From Epinephelus fuscoguttatus (taxonomy: Eukaryota; Chordata; Actinopteri; Perciformes; Serranidae): DNA of 64,000 nt. Of the stretch, positions 32,195 through 44,254 are shown in pieces; the stretch's first letter is position 1, and each line of letters opens with the position of its first letter. Made by a program: the position numbers and the translations under genes. The stretch spans positions 781,001 to 845,000 of the forward strand of contig NC_064767.1 of NCBI RefSeq assembly GCF_011397635.1, read 5' to 3'. Under the pieces are notes generated by a model. That model saw only the letters and a program-made list of their open reading frames with translations, did no database searches and was not told the origin of the DNA.

Positions 32195-34884
32195 GCATTT
32201 ATTCATTTTCTGTAACCGCTTAACCTCTTGAGGGTCGCAGAGGGGTGGAGCCTATCCCAGCTGACACGGGGAGAACATGTCAGAGCACCTGGAGGAAACC
32301 CACGCTGACACAGGGAGAACATGTCAGAGCACCTGGAGGAAACCCACGCTGACACAGGCAGAACATGTCAGAGCACCTGGAGGAAACCCACGCTGACACA
32401 GGGAGAACATGTGGGAGCACCTGGAGGAAACCCACGCTGACAGGGAGAACATGTGGGAGCACCTGGAGGAAACCCACACTGACACAAGGAGAACATGTCA
32501 GAGCACCTGGAGGAAACCCACGCTGACACAGGGAGAACATGTCAGAGCACCTGGAGGAAACCCACGCTGACACAAGGAGAACATGTCAGAGCACCTGGAG
32601 GAAACCCACGCTGACACAGGGAGAACATGTGGGAGCACCTGGAGAAACCCACGCTGACACAGGAGAACATGTCAGAGCACCTGGAGGAAACCCACGCTGA
32701 CACGGGAGAACATGTCAGAGCACCTGGAGGAAACCCACGCTGACACAGGAGAACATGTCAGAGCACCTGGAAGAAACCCACGCTGACACAGGAGAACATG
32801 TCAGAGCACCTGGAGGAAACCACGCTGACACAGGAGAACATGTCAGAGCACCTGGAGGAAACCCACGCTGACACAGGAGAACATGTCAGAGCACCTGGAG
32901 AGCCACGCTGACACAGGAGAACATGTGGGAGCACCTGGAGGAAACCCACGCTGACACGGGGAGAACATGTCGGAGCACCTGGAGGAAACCCACGCTGACA
33001 CAAGGAGAACATGTCAGAGCACCTGGAGGAAACCCACGCTGACACAGGAGAACATGTCAGAGCACCTGGAGGAAACCCACGCTGACACAAGGAGAACATG
33101 TCAGAGCACCTGGAGGAAACCCACGCTGACACGGGGAGAACATGTCAGAGAACCTAGAGGAAACCCACGCTGACACAGGGAGAACATGTCAGAGCACCTA
33201 GAGGAAACCCACGCTGACACAGGGAGAACATGTTGGAGCACCTGGAGGAAACCCACGCTGACACGGGGAGAACATGTCAAAGCACTTGGAGGAAACCCAC
33301 GCTGACACAGGAAGAACATGTCAGAGAACCCAGAGGAAACTCACACTGACACGGGGAGAACATGTCAGAGCACCTGGAGGAAACCCACGCTGACACAGGG
33401 AGAACATGTGGGAGCACCTGGAGGAAACCCACGCTGACACGGGGAGAACATGTCAGAGCACCTGGAGGAAACCCACGCTGACACGGGAAGAACATGTCAG
33501 AGCACCTGGAGGAAACCCATGCTGACACAGGGAGAACATGTCAGAGCACCTGGAGGAAACCCACACTGACACGGGGAGAACATGTGGGAGCACCTGGAGG
33601 AAACCCACGCTGACACAGGCAGAACATGTCAGAGCACCTGGAGGAAACCCACGCTGACACCGGGAGAACATGTGGGAGCACCCGGAGGAAACCCACGCTG
33701 ACACAGGGAGAACATGTGGGAGCACCTGGAGGAAACCCACGCTGACACAGGGAGAACATGTCAGAGCACCTGGAGGAAACCCACGCTGACACAAGGAGAA
33801 CATGTCAGAGCACCTGGAGGAAACCCACGCTGACACGGGGAGAACATGTGGGAGCACCTGGAGGAAACCCACGCTGACACGGGGAGAACATGTCAGAGCA
33901 CCTGGAGGAAACCCACGCTGACACAGGGAGAACATGTCAGAGCACCTGGAGGAAACCCACACTGACACGGGGAGAACATGTGGGAGCACCTGGAGGAAAC
34001 CCATGCTGACACAGGGAGAACATGTGGGAGCACCTGGGAGAAACCACGCTGACACGGGAGAACATGTCTGAGCACCTGGAGGAAACCCACGCTGACACGC
34101 GTAGAACCTGTCAGAGCACCCGGAGGAAACCCACGCTGACACGGGCAGAACATGTCAGAGCACCTGGAGGAAACCCATGCTGACACAGGGAGAACATGTC
34201 AGAGCACCTGGAGGAAACCCACACTGACACGGGGAGAACATGTGGGAGCACCTGGAGGAAACCCACGCTGACACAGGGAGAACATATGGGAGCACCTGGA
34301 GGAAACCCACACTGACACAGGGAGAACATGTGGGAGCACCTGGAGGAAACCCACGCTGACACAGGGAGAACATGTGGGAGCACCTGGAGGAAACCCACGC
34401 TGACACAGGGAGAACATGTCAGAGCACCTGGAGGAAACCCACACTGACACGGGGAGAACATGTCAGAGCACCTGGAGGAAACCCACGCTGACACAGAGAG
34501 AACATGTGGGAGCACCTGGAGGAAACCCACGCTGACACAGGGAGAACATGTCCGAGCACCTGGAGGAAACCCACGCTGACACAGGGAGAACATGTCAGAG
34601 CACCTGGAGGAAACCCACGCTGACACGGGGAGAACATGTGGGAGCACCTGGAGGAAACCCACGCTGACACAGGGAGAACATGTCAGAGCACCTGGAGGAA
34701 ACCCACGCTGACACAGGGAGAACATGTGGGAGCACCTGGAGGAAACCCACGCTGACACAGGGAGAACATGTCAGAGCACCTGGAGGAAACCCACGCTGAC
34801 ACGGGGAGAACATGTCAGAGCACCTGGAGGAAACCCACGCTGACACGGGAAGAACATGTCGGAGCACCTGGAGGAAACCCACAC
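32195..34884. repeat. 44-bp satellite-like array grown from a dispersed repeat
   Basis: 32195-32265 holds ATTCATTTTCTGTAACCGCT and GGAGCCTATCCCAGCTGACA, a widespread teleost interspersed repeat. Its neighbouring segment (AGAACATGTSRGAGCACCTG, GAGGAAACCCACGCTGACAC) is then repeated about 59 times at a 44-bp period to 34884. Units vary mainly at CACGG/CACAG, CCACGC/CCACAC/CCATGC and GTCAG/GTGGG. Some short units occur between 32640 and 33060. False minus-strand ORFs (up to 229 codons) result. Confidence 0.95.
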
Positions 34885-35115
34885 CAGTGCACTTCTCTAC
34901 GCTGCAGTGTGCTGGGGAAATAGCTTGACAGACCAAAACACCAAGCGTTTGGACAAGCTGGTTCAAAAAGCTGGATCAGTGCTGGGCAGGAGACTGGACC
35001 CAGTAAGAGCTGTGGTGGAGAGGGGCACACTGTACAAACTGACAGACACCCTCTCCACAGAGGAGCAGCTGCAGCAGTCGGCTCATCTCCCTGCGTTGCA
35101 GAACATCTATCTATT
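34885..35115 (+). mobile_element. LINE ORF2 C-terminal fragment (Rex/jockey-like)
   Basis: The plus frame reads LLYAAVCWGNSLTDQNTKRL, DKLVQKAGSVLGRRLDPVRA and ERGTLYKLTDTLSTEEQ. This resembles the segment after the reverse transcriptase of Rex/jockey-type fish LINEs (KRLxKLVxKAGSVLG). It begins directly at the end of the 44-bp array and ends at an A-run near 35117. Confidence 0.75.
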
Positions 35116-35736
35116 TAAAAAAAAAAAAACATTTTGCAAATTTTGGAAATAATTACATCCATCATTTTTTAATGAATTTAGAATTTTGGACTTTAAAATA
35201 CTCTGAAGTTAAATATTATTGGAAATGTCTGGACAAACGTGTTTGGGTTTAAAATCAATCAGAGATCAATAAAGTAGGCAGACAGCTCAGATATGTTTTT
35301 GGGAGACTTAAACGACAACAGTGACTCAGACAGATAAATACATGATGAACTTTTCATTGTGAGTTGTTGGTCTGGCTACACTCCTGTTCCCTACAGAACC
35401 AGCTCCTGTTGTTAACCAGCACCTTAAATACCATTTGGAACATCTTTTATGATATTGATCGTTTTGTCATTGATCAGTTCATTGATCAGTTTCAGAGGTG
35501 TTTAAACCATAACTCCAACAGATACCAGTGCTTACACTTTTTACCTTCCATAATGTCATAACATTGTATCTATTCTCATTCAGAGACACAGAAACATTGA
35601 ACTCTTATTTGATTGTTGTATCATTATTATTATTATTGTTGGTGGTGGTTTTTTCAAATGCGATTGACATTGTCGGGCGAGCCTGAGCACCAGGAGAAAA
35701 CCCTCAAGTTGGTGTATTAATCTAATCTATGGGAGC
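35116..35736. other. Unassigned AT-rich DNA
   Basis: Contains an A-run, a short TTA/ATT microsatellite (about 35622-35636) and no supported coding region. Confidence 0.5.
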
Positions 35737-36115
35737 TACTGATGCCCAGCCTGAGCTGAACAATCAGCAGCCTCCATTTCTTCCTCCATCTTCTCATCTC
35801 CTCTTGTTTTTGCTGCCTTCTGCTGCATATTGGTCTTCAATATTTGCAGCTGGGTCTCTCTGTCATCAGAAGACCTCCTTGGAAACAACAAGAAGCATTT
35901 CCTCTTCGTGTTGATGTACAAACAGAGGTCCTCCAGTTCCACCTTGTTGGTGACCAGCTGCACCACCTCTGTTTCCAGGCTCTGCTGTTTCTCAGCCAGG
36001 TCTTTTGTGATGTTCTCCAGAGCAGTGTATTTATCCTGCCAGGCTGTCTGGCTCTGGTGGAGTTCAGTCTCTTTGCTGATCGGCTCCTCTCTTGTCTCTG
36101 AGAGCTTCTGAGTCA
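35737..36115 (-). pseudogene. Coiled-coil coding remnant, identity unknown
   Basis: One minus-strand frame reads through a Glu/Gln/Lys-rich heptad-like stretch: ETELHQSQTAWQDKYTALE, AEKQQSLETEVVQLVTNKVE, then RRSSDDRETQLQILKTN and EKMEEEMEA. It looks like a piece of a coiled-coil protein with no introns across about 125 codons and no start or end. It could be a processed pseudogene fragment or part of a retroelement ORF1. I do not recognise the parent. Confidence 0.45.
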
Positions 36116-36359
36116 GACTTTAACAGTGCAGAGACTGAGGATCTATATCATATCATATAAACCCTGTGTATTAAAGCTGCCTGTTACCACACGCTCAGTC
36201 AGAAAGTGGTCCCCACAGACCAATGAGTCTCTCAGAGACTGTTCTGAATACAGACTGGACTGTACTACTGGAGCCACAGGACAACAACAGGGACATGGAC
36301 AGTAGTGTGGATATTCTGACAGAATATATGAGGGGCAGGAAAAAAATCAAACTCAGAAT

Positions 36360-36845
36360 CAGTCTCCCACTAGGTAGTCATGTGCCTGCTCCGTGGTGGT
36401 GAACCACCTCTTGGAGCCTTCATGGGACACCTGTAGAGTGGCTCGGAAAAGCATGGCATAAGGAATCCCATGATCTCATTTCTTCATCACCACGGCTGAG
36501 ACATCGCTGTAGAATGACAGCCTGGATCCGTTGGCACCATCTTTACTGGCACGGCACGCCGCTTCCATCACCATCTGCTTATCTTTAAATGCATGAAATC
36601 CCAGCACCAACGACCTGGGACTTTTGTTCCGGTCTGGTTTCGGTGCTAGCGAGCAGTGTGCTCTTTCCTGTTTTATGCGTCGGGCTTTAGCAGTTATCTT
36701 TCAGACACAGGGCAGCCATGCCTGTGCTGTGGCTGAGTTTTCAGCAGCTAGGATCCTAGCCTTAGCTTCATCTAGCCACTTGCTAGCAGTCTGGAGCTCG
36801 GTGGAATGCTTGTGGACAGTCTCCGCCAGGGGAGTTGTTTGACAG
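36360..36845 (-). pseudogene. L1-type LINE ORF1 fragment with stop codons
   Basis: Minus-strand peptide: HKHSTELQTASKWLDEAKAR (coil), then NKSPRSLVLGFHAFKDKQMV, SRLSFYSDVSAVVMKK, a stop, then IPYAMLFRATLQVSHEGS and FTTTEQAHDYLV. The FHxFKDKxxVMEAACR, FYSDVSA and YAMLFRATLQVSHEG order matches the RRM and C-terminal domain of L1-clade ORF1 proteins. Frame breaks and a TGA show it is dead. Confidence 0.7.
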
Positions 36846-37225
36846 CTACCTTTATATTAGCAGTCATCACACTGAGGGCTTTGGCAGCTACAACATCTAC
36901 CAACCACAGCCAACTACCACTGTCCTTTACAGCAGATGATGTGAGGGCGGGGCTCAGGAGATTGCGTACTGGGAAAGCTGGGGGCCCAGAGGGAGTGTGT
37001 CAAAGGCTCCTGAAAGACTGTGCAGCCCAGCTAGTGGAGCCCCTTCAGTGGATCTTCAACAGGAGTCTTCAAACAGGCAAAGTCCCGGTGCAGTGCAAAA
37101 CATCTTGTCTTGTGCTGGTGCCTAAAGTGGGGCGCCCGGCTGAGTTAAATGAATACTGACCGGTGGCCTTAACATCTCACATTATGAAGACCCTGGACTC
37201 CCGTTTCCTGAGGTCAGAGGTCACA
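36845..37225 (+). pseudogene. LINE reverse-transcriptase N-terminal fragment (Rex/jockey-like)
   Basis: Plus frame: LSFTADDVRAGLRRLRTGKA, GGPEGVCQRLLKDCAAQLVE, IFNRSLQTGKVPVQCKTSC and LVPKVGRPAELNEY. After a TGA at the expected Arg it continues PVALTSHIMKTLDSRFLR. This is the start of the RT domain of a Rex/jockey-type LINE. The stop replaces the invariant Arg of NYRPVALTS and fits a CGA to TGA change at a CpG. It may belong to the same family as the fragment at 34885. Confidence 0.78.
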
Positions 37226-37499
37226 CTGACGTGACATAGAGTTTATCATCCTGTCACTTTATTTACCATCTCTGTTTGTCTTTGTTTACCTCTGCTTGTC
37301 TTTGTTTACCTCTCCACATTCAGGGGCAGTGACAAACTGAGCACAGACTGATTGTATTGTTGATGTTCTGGAGAAATTCATCTGTCAGATGATGTGTGTG
37401 ACGTCACAGACTGAGGCGTTGAGGATATTCTGTGGCCAGGAACTTTGAGCTAACATGCTAACACATGCTAACACATGCTGACATCAGAGCCACGGTGTG

Positions 37500-37900
37500 T
37501 TCTGTCACCGCGCGGGGCTGCGGCTGATGACGTCATGCAGGCTGCAGGTAGTCGGTTCTGTTCCGGCTCTACTCACCTGTCAGCAGGTGACACATGATGC
37601 TGAAAAACATCTGGAGCGGCGACAAAGCTAACGGAGCTAACAGCTAACAGTCCGGTTATTAATGTCTCTCGTTCTGCTTCCTGTTCTGATTTTTGTTTAG
37701 CGGAAGAAGAATTACTAACCCTCCACAGGTGAACTGTTAAGTTTCTTACCTGTCTGTCCGTCCGTCTGCCTGCGCACCTGTCTGTCTGTCTGTCTTTCTG
37801 CTCCCACTGAGCCGCTGCTAGCCTGCTAGCTGCAGCTGCTGTCTGATCGGGACACTTCCTTGTACGTCACCACGCCGCAACACAAAACTGACGCACCGCG
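37500..37900 (-). promoter_or_regulatory. mea1: Candidate mea1 promoter and first exon
   Basis: A CpG-containing segment has a palindromic CRE, TGACGTCA at 37528-37535, and TACGTCA near 37862. On the minus strand an exon-like stretch ends CTGACAG|gtgagt, with last base 37577. If spliced to the mea1 exon at 30802, an upstream ATG (TTTTTCAGC follows) stays in frame and would add MFFSIMCHLLTVQLSLW before MEVWSS. No TATA box is evident. The assignment rests on one good donor and an in-frame join, so it is tentative. Confidence 0.4.
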
Positions 37901-37982
37901 GCGAAGTTAGTTTGAGGTTGGTTGTTGGACAGCCGTTCATCCAGATGACGGAGTGAATGTCCAACTTCAAATTAACTTCACC
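37898..37982. repeat. Imperfect inverted repeat
   Basis: GAAGTTAGTTTGAGGTTGG (from about 37902) is largely the reverse complement of CCAACTTCAAATTAACTTC (to about 37981), with about 42 bp between. Flanking GACGC and GCGTC words extend the symmetry. It may be a small MITE near the candidate mea1 promoter. Confidence 0.6.
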
Positions 37983-37984
37983 TC

Positions 37985-40190
37985 GGTGACTGACGCCTGA
38001 CGCAAAATACATTTTTATTTTAAATAAAAAACTTCGTTAACAACATAATTTACGACAAGAAACAAAACAACAGAATGAAATATAATTATAATAACAATAA
38101 ATCAATAAAAAGAATAAATTAATAAATACATAAATTATAGAAAACGTTAATTTAATTAAGTTAATCACTTATATTTTTATTATATTTAATGCCTGTTTAC
38201 TTACTGTATGAAATTTGACTTTTTCCTTTTAATTATTTTTATTTCTCAGATAAATTCATCGTTTCTTGTGATTTATTATTATTATTATTATTTAATAATG
38301 ACAACAAAACTGACAGAAATGTTCTGCATGATTATGTAGTACTTTTATTTCATCCACATCTATATTTGTATTCATTTATGTGTTTAAAAGTTAATTTGTT
38401 TATGAACAAATACAGAGCATCCGCAGTGTTACAGTTACATTTTTCAGAGATGTGTCTTTGAAATATACACGAATTAAAAATACAAAACACAACCAATAAA
38501 ACAATAAAATGATCTTAAATGAAACGAGTCATCTGATCAAACAGTTGATAAGGTGGATCCTGATCAGAAACAGATGTAGCGATCAGTTTCTCTTCCGAGG
38601 ATCAATAATAAACTTTGATCTGTAAACAGTCACGAACATCATCCCACCTCACATCTGTGCTGGTGTTTGTTCGACGTCACCAGAAGGTGGCGCTGGTGAT
38701 CTCATCACGTCTCACAACAGGAACTTTAAACTTTAAACTGTTTAAAAAAATAAATAATAAATAAATTCACAAAAGTTGTTTTTATTCCAAATGTGATGGA
38801 AAAGCTTTAAAATCAAATCATAGTGACAGGATTTTAACAAACACACAACATAATAATTATAAAATAAAAAATATAATTAAAAACATGAAAAGCAGCATAA
38901 GTGTCTTCTGTGTCAGTGTTTATACATTTATTACATTTGTATCTGCTATAGTTTGATCTCCAACACAAGGCACAGTTTCAGTCCATCAGAGACCCAAACT
39001 AATTATTCTTGATTTTAAATTCTAATTTTAATTAATATAAAAACATAAACACGTTTTTGTTTTTAAAAACAAGTGAAATGTAAAAACACCAAACAGATTA
39101 AAATTCTTTGAAAGATAAATATGTGAAATGAACCCATGAAATCATAAAACAGATTAACAAAATAAAAACACCAATAACGTCGGGGCGCGTGCTCTTATTT
39201 TAAAAACCAGGACCGGAAGTTGTGTCAGGTGATTGGGTCAGGTTTGTTTGTTTTATCAGGAGGCACGAGCTGATCAATGAGCTGCAGCAGACAAACTGAT
39301 CAGTCATCAATAACACGTCTTATTAATAAACCTGATAATCGTCTCTCTGCGCGCGTGACGACAGGAGGAGGATTAAAGCTGACGTCACAGCTGCAAAGAT
39401 CGTCTATTGTTGAGAGGTGTCACTCTGATCAGGAGGCGCTGTAAAACTTTATTGACGAAGATATTTCTTTATTTAAAAAAACAATACAGAGTGAGATAAT
39501 ATTTATTTATTTATTTATTTTTGACATCCTGTTTCTGATCCGTCTCAAATTGACACACTGAAATAACAAAATCAATGTGTAAAATATAGATTCATATTTT
39601 ACTGGTAAAATTTTATAAACTTAAATCTACATAATAATTTATACCTTTTTTTAGATATGTTTTGATGTATCTAAATATTATTTTTATATTTCTGCTAACT
39701 CGATTAAAATAACACAGAAATGTGTTAAAAAGTCTCGACTGTCAAACACTATGAAATTATTACATTGTTTTCATGATTTATTAAAATATATTTACATTGT
39801 TCCCCAAATACACCACCGGCTTATCACACTTCAAATCAGTCTTTAAAAATATTTATTTATTATATTATTTAATTAAAATCTAATAATGTTCATATGTTAG
39901 TTTAAAGAAAAGTTTATAGTTTGACAAAAATAATTTTTATCTCAGTTATTACTTATTTACTTATTTATCTATTTAAGCTTTCAGCCACATTTTGCTTCTT
40001 AGTTACCTTCAACTTTAAAATACTACAATAATAATAGTTTTGTTGTTGTTGTTGTAATTTAATATCTAAGTGATGTGAATTTGTGTTTCATCATTTTGTT
40101 ATTTAATTTCATGTGTTTGTATTTTTTTCTCTGATGCTGATAAATGTTAGATAATCAATATAGACTCATTATTATGAGTAATAACTATGT
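37985..40190. other. AT-rich intergenic DNA
   Basis: Long A/T-rich tracts, with a (TTTA)n run at about 39500-39525. No convincing coding exon or transposon end was found. Confidence 0.5.
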
Positions 40191-40199
40191 GTATTGCTC

Positions 40200-40549
40200 A
40201 GCTTCATGTTGTGTCTCCCAGAAACCTGTCAGAGTGAGCCCTCCCTCCTCTTCCTCCTCCTCCTCCTCTCTCTGTGTCTCATAGTAACGGTCACCTGCAG
40301 AAACACACCGGGACTCACGGAGCTCACACCGTCCGACACACGGCCCCCCTGCCCGCCTCCAGGACACAGACCCCCCGCCCCGCCGCCCCGCCGCCCGCCT
40401 CTCATCAAACCCGATCAATCGATACCGGGATCGATCGCCTCTGATGTCCGTCACTGTGGATCAGAACCGGCGCGTGGCCTGCGGCGGGATCAGAGGCACC
40501 GGAGCAGCCAACGATGACATCAGCGCGTGAGAGACCCGATCCTCCCCGC
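40200..40549 (+). promoter_or_regulatory. lrrc73: Probable lrrc73 promoter and 5' UTR exon
   Basis: GC- and CpG-rich against an AT-rich background, with CCTCC runs, CCCCGCCGCCCCGCC and ATCGATCG words. A possible donor CCCGC|gtgagc lies at 40549/40550, and the first coding exon has an acceptor at 41336-41337. This fits a noncoding first exon about 0.8 kb upstream. No TATA box was seen. The 107-codon ORF inside (40194-40517) is treated as chance. Confidence 0.45.
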
Positions 40550-40675
40550 GTGAGCTGATCGATCATTTTATCAGGTCAATTGATCTCCTTATTGCAGAAC
40601 CAATCAGAGCTCCTCATTGATCGGCTGGTCGGTTCCAGCTCCTGCTCATCCATACTTTGATTATTGATCAGCTCC

Positions 40676-40728
<53 letters not shown>
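40676..40728. repeat. (GT)n microsatellite
   Basis: About 25 GT repeats upstream of the lrrc73 coding exons. Confidence 0.95.
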
Positions 40729-40730
<2 letters not shown>

Positions 40731-41375
40731 ATTTATTGAAGGTATCAATCAGTGATCAGTGATCAGCACCTATTGATTACTGATCAAAGAGCTTATTGAT
40801 GCTCATCAATAACAGAAACTGTCTCTCAGGCTGTGAAGATAAAATTATTGTTTATCACATTATGCAAATGAGCAAAGATTCAAGAGATTGTTTTTGGTCG
40901 AGCACATTTCAAGTTAGTCTGACTTCCGGTGTGAGGGGCGTGGCCATTTGAATATCCCACTGTTAGGCATTGATGACAGCGCCACCATGAGGCCGCTTTG
41001 GCTCATATTTGTTGGGAAACAGTTGCAACTCCTGTTGTTTGTTTGCAGCTCGCTGCAGTCTGAGTCACTCTGGACGACACCCAATAAATAATAATCAATA
41101 ATAAAAATATAACTGTGTGTTCACACCAATCGGATCAATAAAGTTAATCAGCAGCTGTTGTCAGAATATTGATACAAGAAAAACATCGTTTCTATAAAAC
41201 GTACAAACACATCGTGGTTTACTCTCATTGAACGGAGTCAATGGGGCGGAGCCTAGACAGGAAGTGATGTCACCTGTCGGTTCAGTACCTGCTTTTCACC
41301 AGTAGAGGTCAGACGTCTGGGTCTCTCGTCTCTCCAGGTGTTCCAGTGCTCCCAGTGCTCCCAGTCTGGTCCAGG

Positions 41376-42720
41376 ATGCTGCCGGCCTCCATCCAGATCA
41401 CGGGGGAGCTGCTGTCGGCGGCGGAGGTTCAGGACATCTGCGAGAGCCTGAAGGAGGACAGCGTGCGGCTGCTGTCCGTCCGCGGCTGCCAGCTCTCTGA
41501 CCGTGACTTCGGCCGCGTCTGCCGCAGTGTCGCAGAGTCGCACTCGCTTGCTCAGCTCAACCTGAACCTGGGCGTGGTCTCCAGCATCAGCCGGACGCGA
41601 CACCTGGCGGACGCCCTGAAAACCAACCGCTCGCTGCAGACGCTGTTGTGAGTACTGACAGGATGTTTGATTCACTGCTTCAGTCAGGTGACCTCGCTGA
41701 CTCTGTCCCCGCCCCCTTTCAGTCTCCATGGCAGCCCGCTGCTGGACGCCGGCCTGGTGACCTTGAACTCGGCCCTGTCGACCCACCCGGCGCTGGTCTG
41801 TCTGGATCTGGGAGACTGCATGCTGGGAGACGAGGCGCTCGGTCTGATCTGTGGGATGCTGCCGCCCGACGGAGCAAAGTCAGGTAACCAACACCTGAGA
41901 CCCTCAAACATGTTCGTACCTGGTCACAGAACCCACCTGGAACACCTTAGCAACCACGTAGCAACCACCCGGTGACGCCACAGTGACCTCCTGAACACCC
42001 CGTAGTAATCCTCCTGGTGGTGACCCGCGGGTCGTTCTCGTCACATGCACTAACATGCACGCACAGCCGGACCGTCTGACCACCACAAACCACAGAGGCT
42101 CAGATGACATCACACACAGAGAAAGTGACATCATCACATATCAGACAGTGTTACCGTCCTGAATGTCTCACAGAGACATTTCGACTTCAGCTGTGACTGT
42201 CTCTGTTTTAATGAACAGCTCATAAAAAGTCTCCTCAGCTCGTTTCATCAGAGAAACATTGAGGTCGTTCAGACGAGTCCGAGTCAGACGAGTCCGAGTC
42301 AGACTGTCTGGGAGCAGCAGGTCTGATGAAACGTCTGCAGTCTGAAGGAAGTGGACACATATTCAATACAGCTCGGAGGACATTTTGCCTCCTGGGACTC
42401 CTCTCCTGTTATTTCAGGCTCAGATAACCTGAATTCAGCAGCGTGGACATTTACACGCCGTCACCACACGCCGGAGGGTTTAACTCTTCACTGTCATGTC
42501 GACATCACCAGGAGGAACATTTACACACAGACAAACACTGTCAGGTCATTAAGTGTTCAGTTCATTTCACAGTTCTCAAAACAGAAATAGAAACAGCAAA
42601 CTTCATCAGATTCAATCAGACTTCATGAAGAATTATGATGTCACCATTTAGAACATTTAAATATAACCTTCAGACAGGTGTCGTGTAAAGGAACCTTCAG
42701 TGTGTAGTAACAGCGCTGAC

Positions 42721-42769
<49 letters not shown>

Positions 42770-42911
42770 GTCTCAGGGAGCTGACTCTGAGCGCTAACCC
42801 AGGAATCAGCTCTAAAGGCTGGGCTCGCCTCGCCATCGCCGTGGCTCACAGCTCACAGCTCAGAGTGCTCAACCTGGACTACAACCCACTGGGTACGTTA
42901 CACACAGACAG

Positions 42912-42943
<32 letters not shown>

Positions 42944-43628
42944 GGACAGATAAAGGCTGCTGTCTGCTGGTTGTTGATGACGTCCTGGTTCTTCTGGTTC
43001 TGTTCTCAGGTGATCACATTGCGGGGATGTTGGCGGTTGCTGTGGCGTCCAGCAGAACTCTGGAGGTTCTGGACCTGGAAGGAACTGGACTGTCTAACCA
43101 ATCAGCACAGGTCGACCAATCACTTCTCAGTCCTCCTCTCTTCTTCTTCTGTTCCTGTCTTCTCCTCATCATCCTCATCCTTCAGTCATTCAGCTGTTTG
43201 TCCAGCAGCGGAAGACATTGATCTGGACTCTGTCCAACACCAAACCTGGTCCAAGTTCACACTCTTGAAACCAGGGTCCTGTAGGTGTGATGTCACCATG
43301 TTTGCAGGGATCTGATTGGTCTTTACATGTGTCTGATGTTCTGATCCAGGTGTTCCTGGACATGGTGGAGAACTACCCCACCAGTCTGCGGGTCCTGGTC
43401 CTGGCGGAGAACGACATCAGTCCGGAGCTGCAGCAGCAGATCTGCGACCTGCTGTCTGAAGGAGAGGACGAAGATGACAGAGAGGCCCCGCCCCTACAGC
43501 CAGGCCCCGCCTCCAGCAGCGCCCTGCTGCCGATCAGAGACAAGTACCAGCCAATCAGAGACAAGTACCAGCCAATCAGAGACAAGTACCAGCCCCCCGC
43601 CTGGCTCCCCCACAGCAGTAAGGGCTGA
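41376..43628 (+). CDS. lrrc73: Leucine-rich repeat containing 73
   Basis: Five coding exons: 41376-41647, 41723-41883, 42770-42892, 43010-43110 and 43350-43628. Phases sum to 936 nt, 311 aa plus stop, close to the mammalian length. The first exon has an acceptor at 41336-41337, 38 nt before the ATG. The N-terminus MLPASIQITGELLSAAEV was chosen over an in-frame ATG 30 nt upstream because it matches mammalian LRRC73. Repeats include LAQLNLNLGVVSS, FLHGSPLLDAGLVTLNSAL, LDLGDCMLGDEAL, LRELTLSANPGI, LRVLNLDYNPLG, TLEVLDLEGTGLSNQSAQ and LRVLVLAENDISPELQQQ, the ribonuclease-inhibitor-like LRR series. An acidic linker follows. Its molecular role is not established. The C-terminal tail has a heptad PIRDKYQ repeated three times and differs from mammals; a donor-like A|gtaagg near the stop could lead to a missed last exon. 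Confidence 0.95.
42724..42938. repeat. (GT)n and (CA)n runs bracketing lrrc73 exon 3
   Basis: A GT run (about 42724-42766) ends directly at the acceptor of the 123-nt exon 42770-42892. A CA run (about 42914-42938) starts shortly after its donor. The arrangement repeats what is seen around the ppp2r5d exon at 1495. Confidence 0.9.
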
Positions 43629-44254
43629 ACACTCCCCCCTCTGTCCTCACCCCCAGCTGTCCCACTCTACCCTCCAAACTGGTCCCACAGAACAGACCAC
43701 TTAAAACCGGTTCAGAACCAGGACACAACCAGGACACTGGGTTTACTTTATTGTACTATTTCTACTGGTGCTGCTTATTATACTGGTTCTACTAGTACAG
43801 GAGCTAGTTCTGGTTCTACTGGTCCAGTTCATCATACTGATATTAGTATTCTAGTTTTAGCTGAACTGGTTCCGTCTCAAGGAGCCCAGTATACCTGAAA
43901 GTGTCCAAGATGATCCAGTAGTTACCTGGTTCTAGCCCAGTGACCCATTCTTAGTCTGGGTCTGTCCCAGCTGATCCAGTATCAGTTTGGATCTGTCCCA
44001 GTTGACCCATTATCAGCCTGGTTCTGTCCCAGTTGACCCAGTATCAGTCTTGTTCTGTACAAGCTGACCCAGTATGATCTGGTTCTGGTGTGGGTGTCTT
44101 CAGTGACAGTATGAGGTCTGTGTTCTGTATTGTAGAGGTCTCAGTGTGGTTCTGGTTAAACTGGTTTAATCCCAGTTCATGTTCTGTATTTCCAGTTAAA
44201 GACCTTTATCTGAAGATCTGTTCTTCTTCTGTGGTTCCTCTGTGACTCCACTCA

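Noticed and set aside
32266..34884. CRISPR-like regularly spaced repeat
   Set aside because: The 44-bp units abut without unique spacers, and the context is eukaryotic.
32280..35030. Many Cys/Ser/Val-rich minus-strand ORFs
   Set aside because: All are translations of the 44-bp array.
40194..40517. 107-codon ORF with a hydrophobic N-terminus resembling a signal peptide
   Set aside because: It comes from CCTCCT runs and GC-rich promoter sequence. No family resemblance, and it lies in the probable lrrc73 5' UTR.
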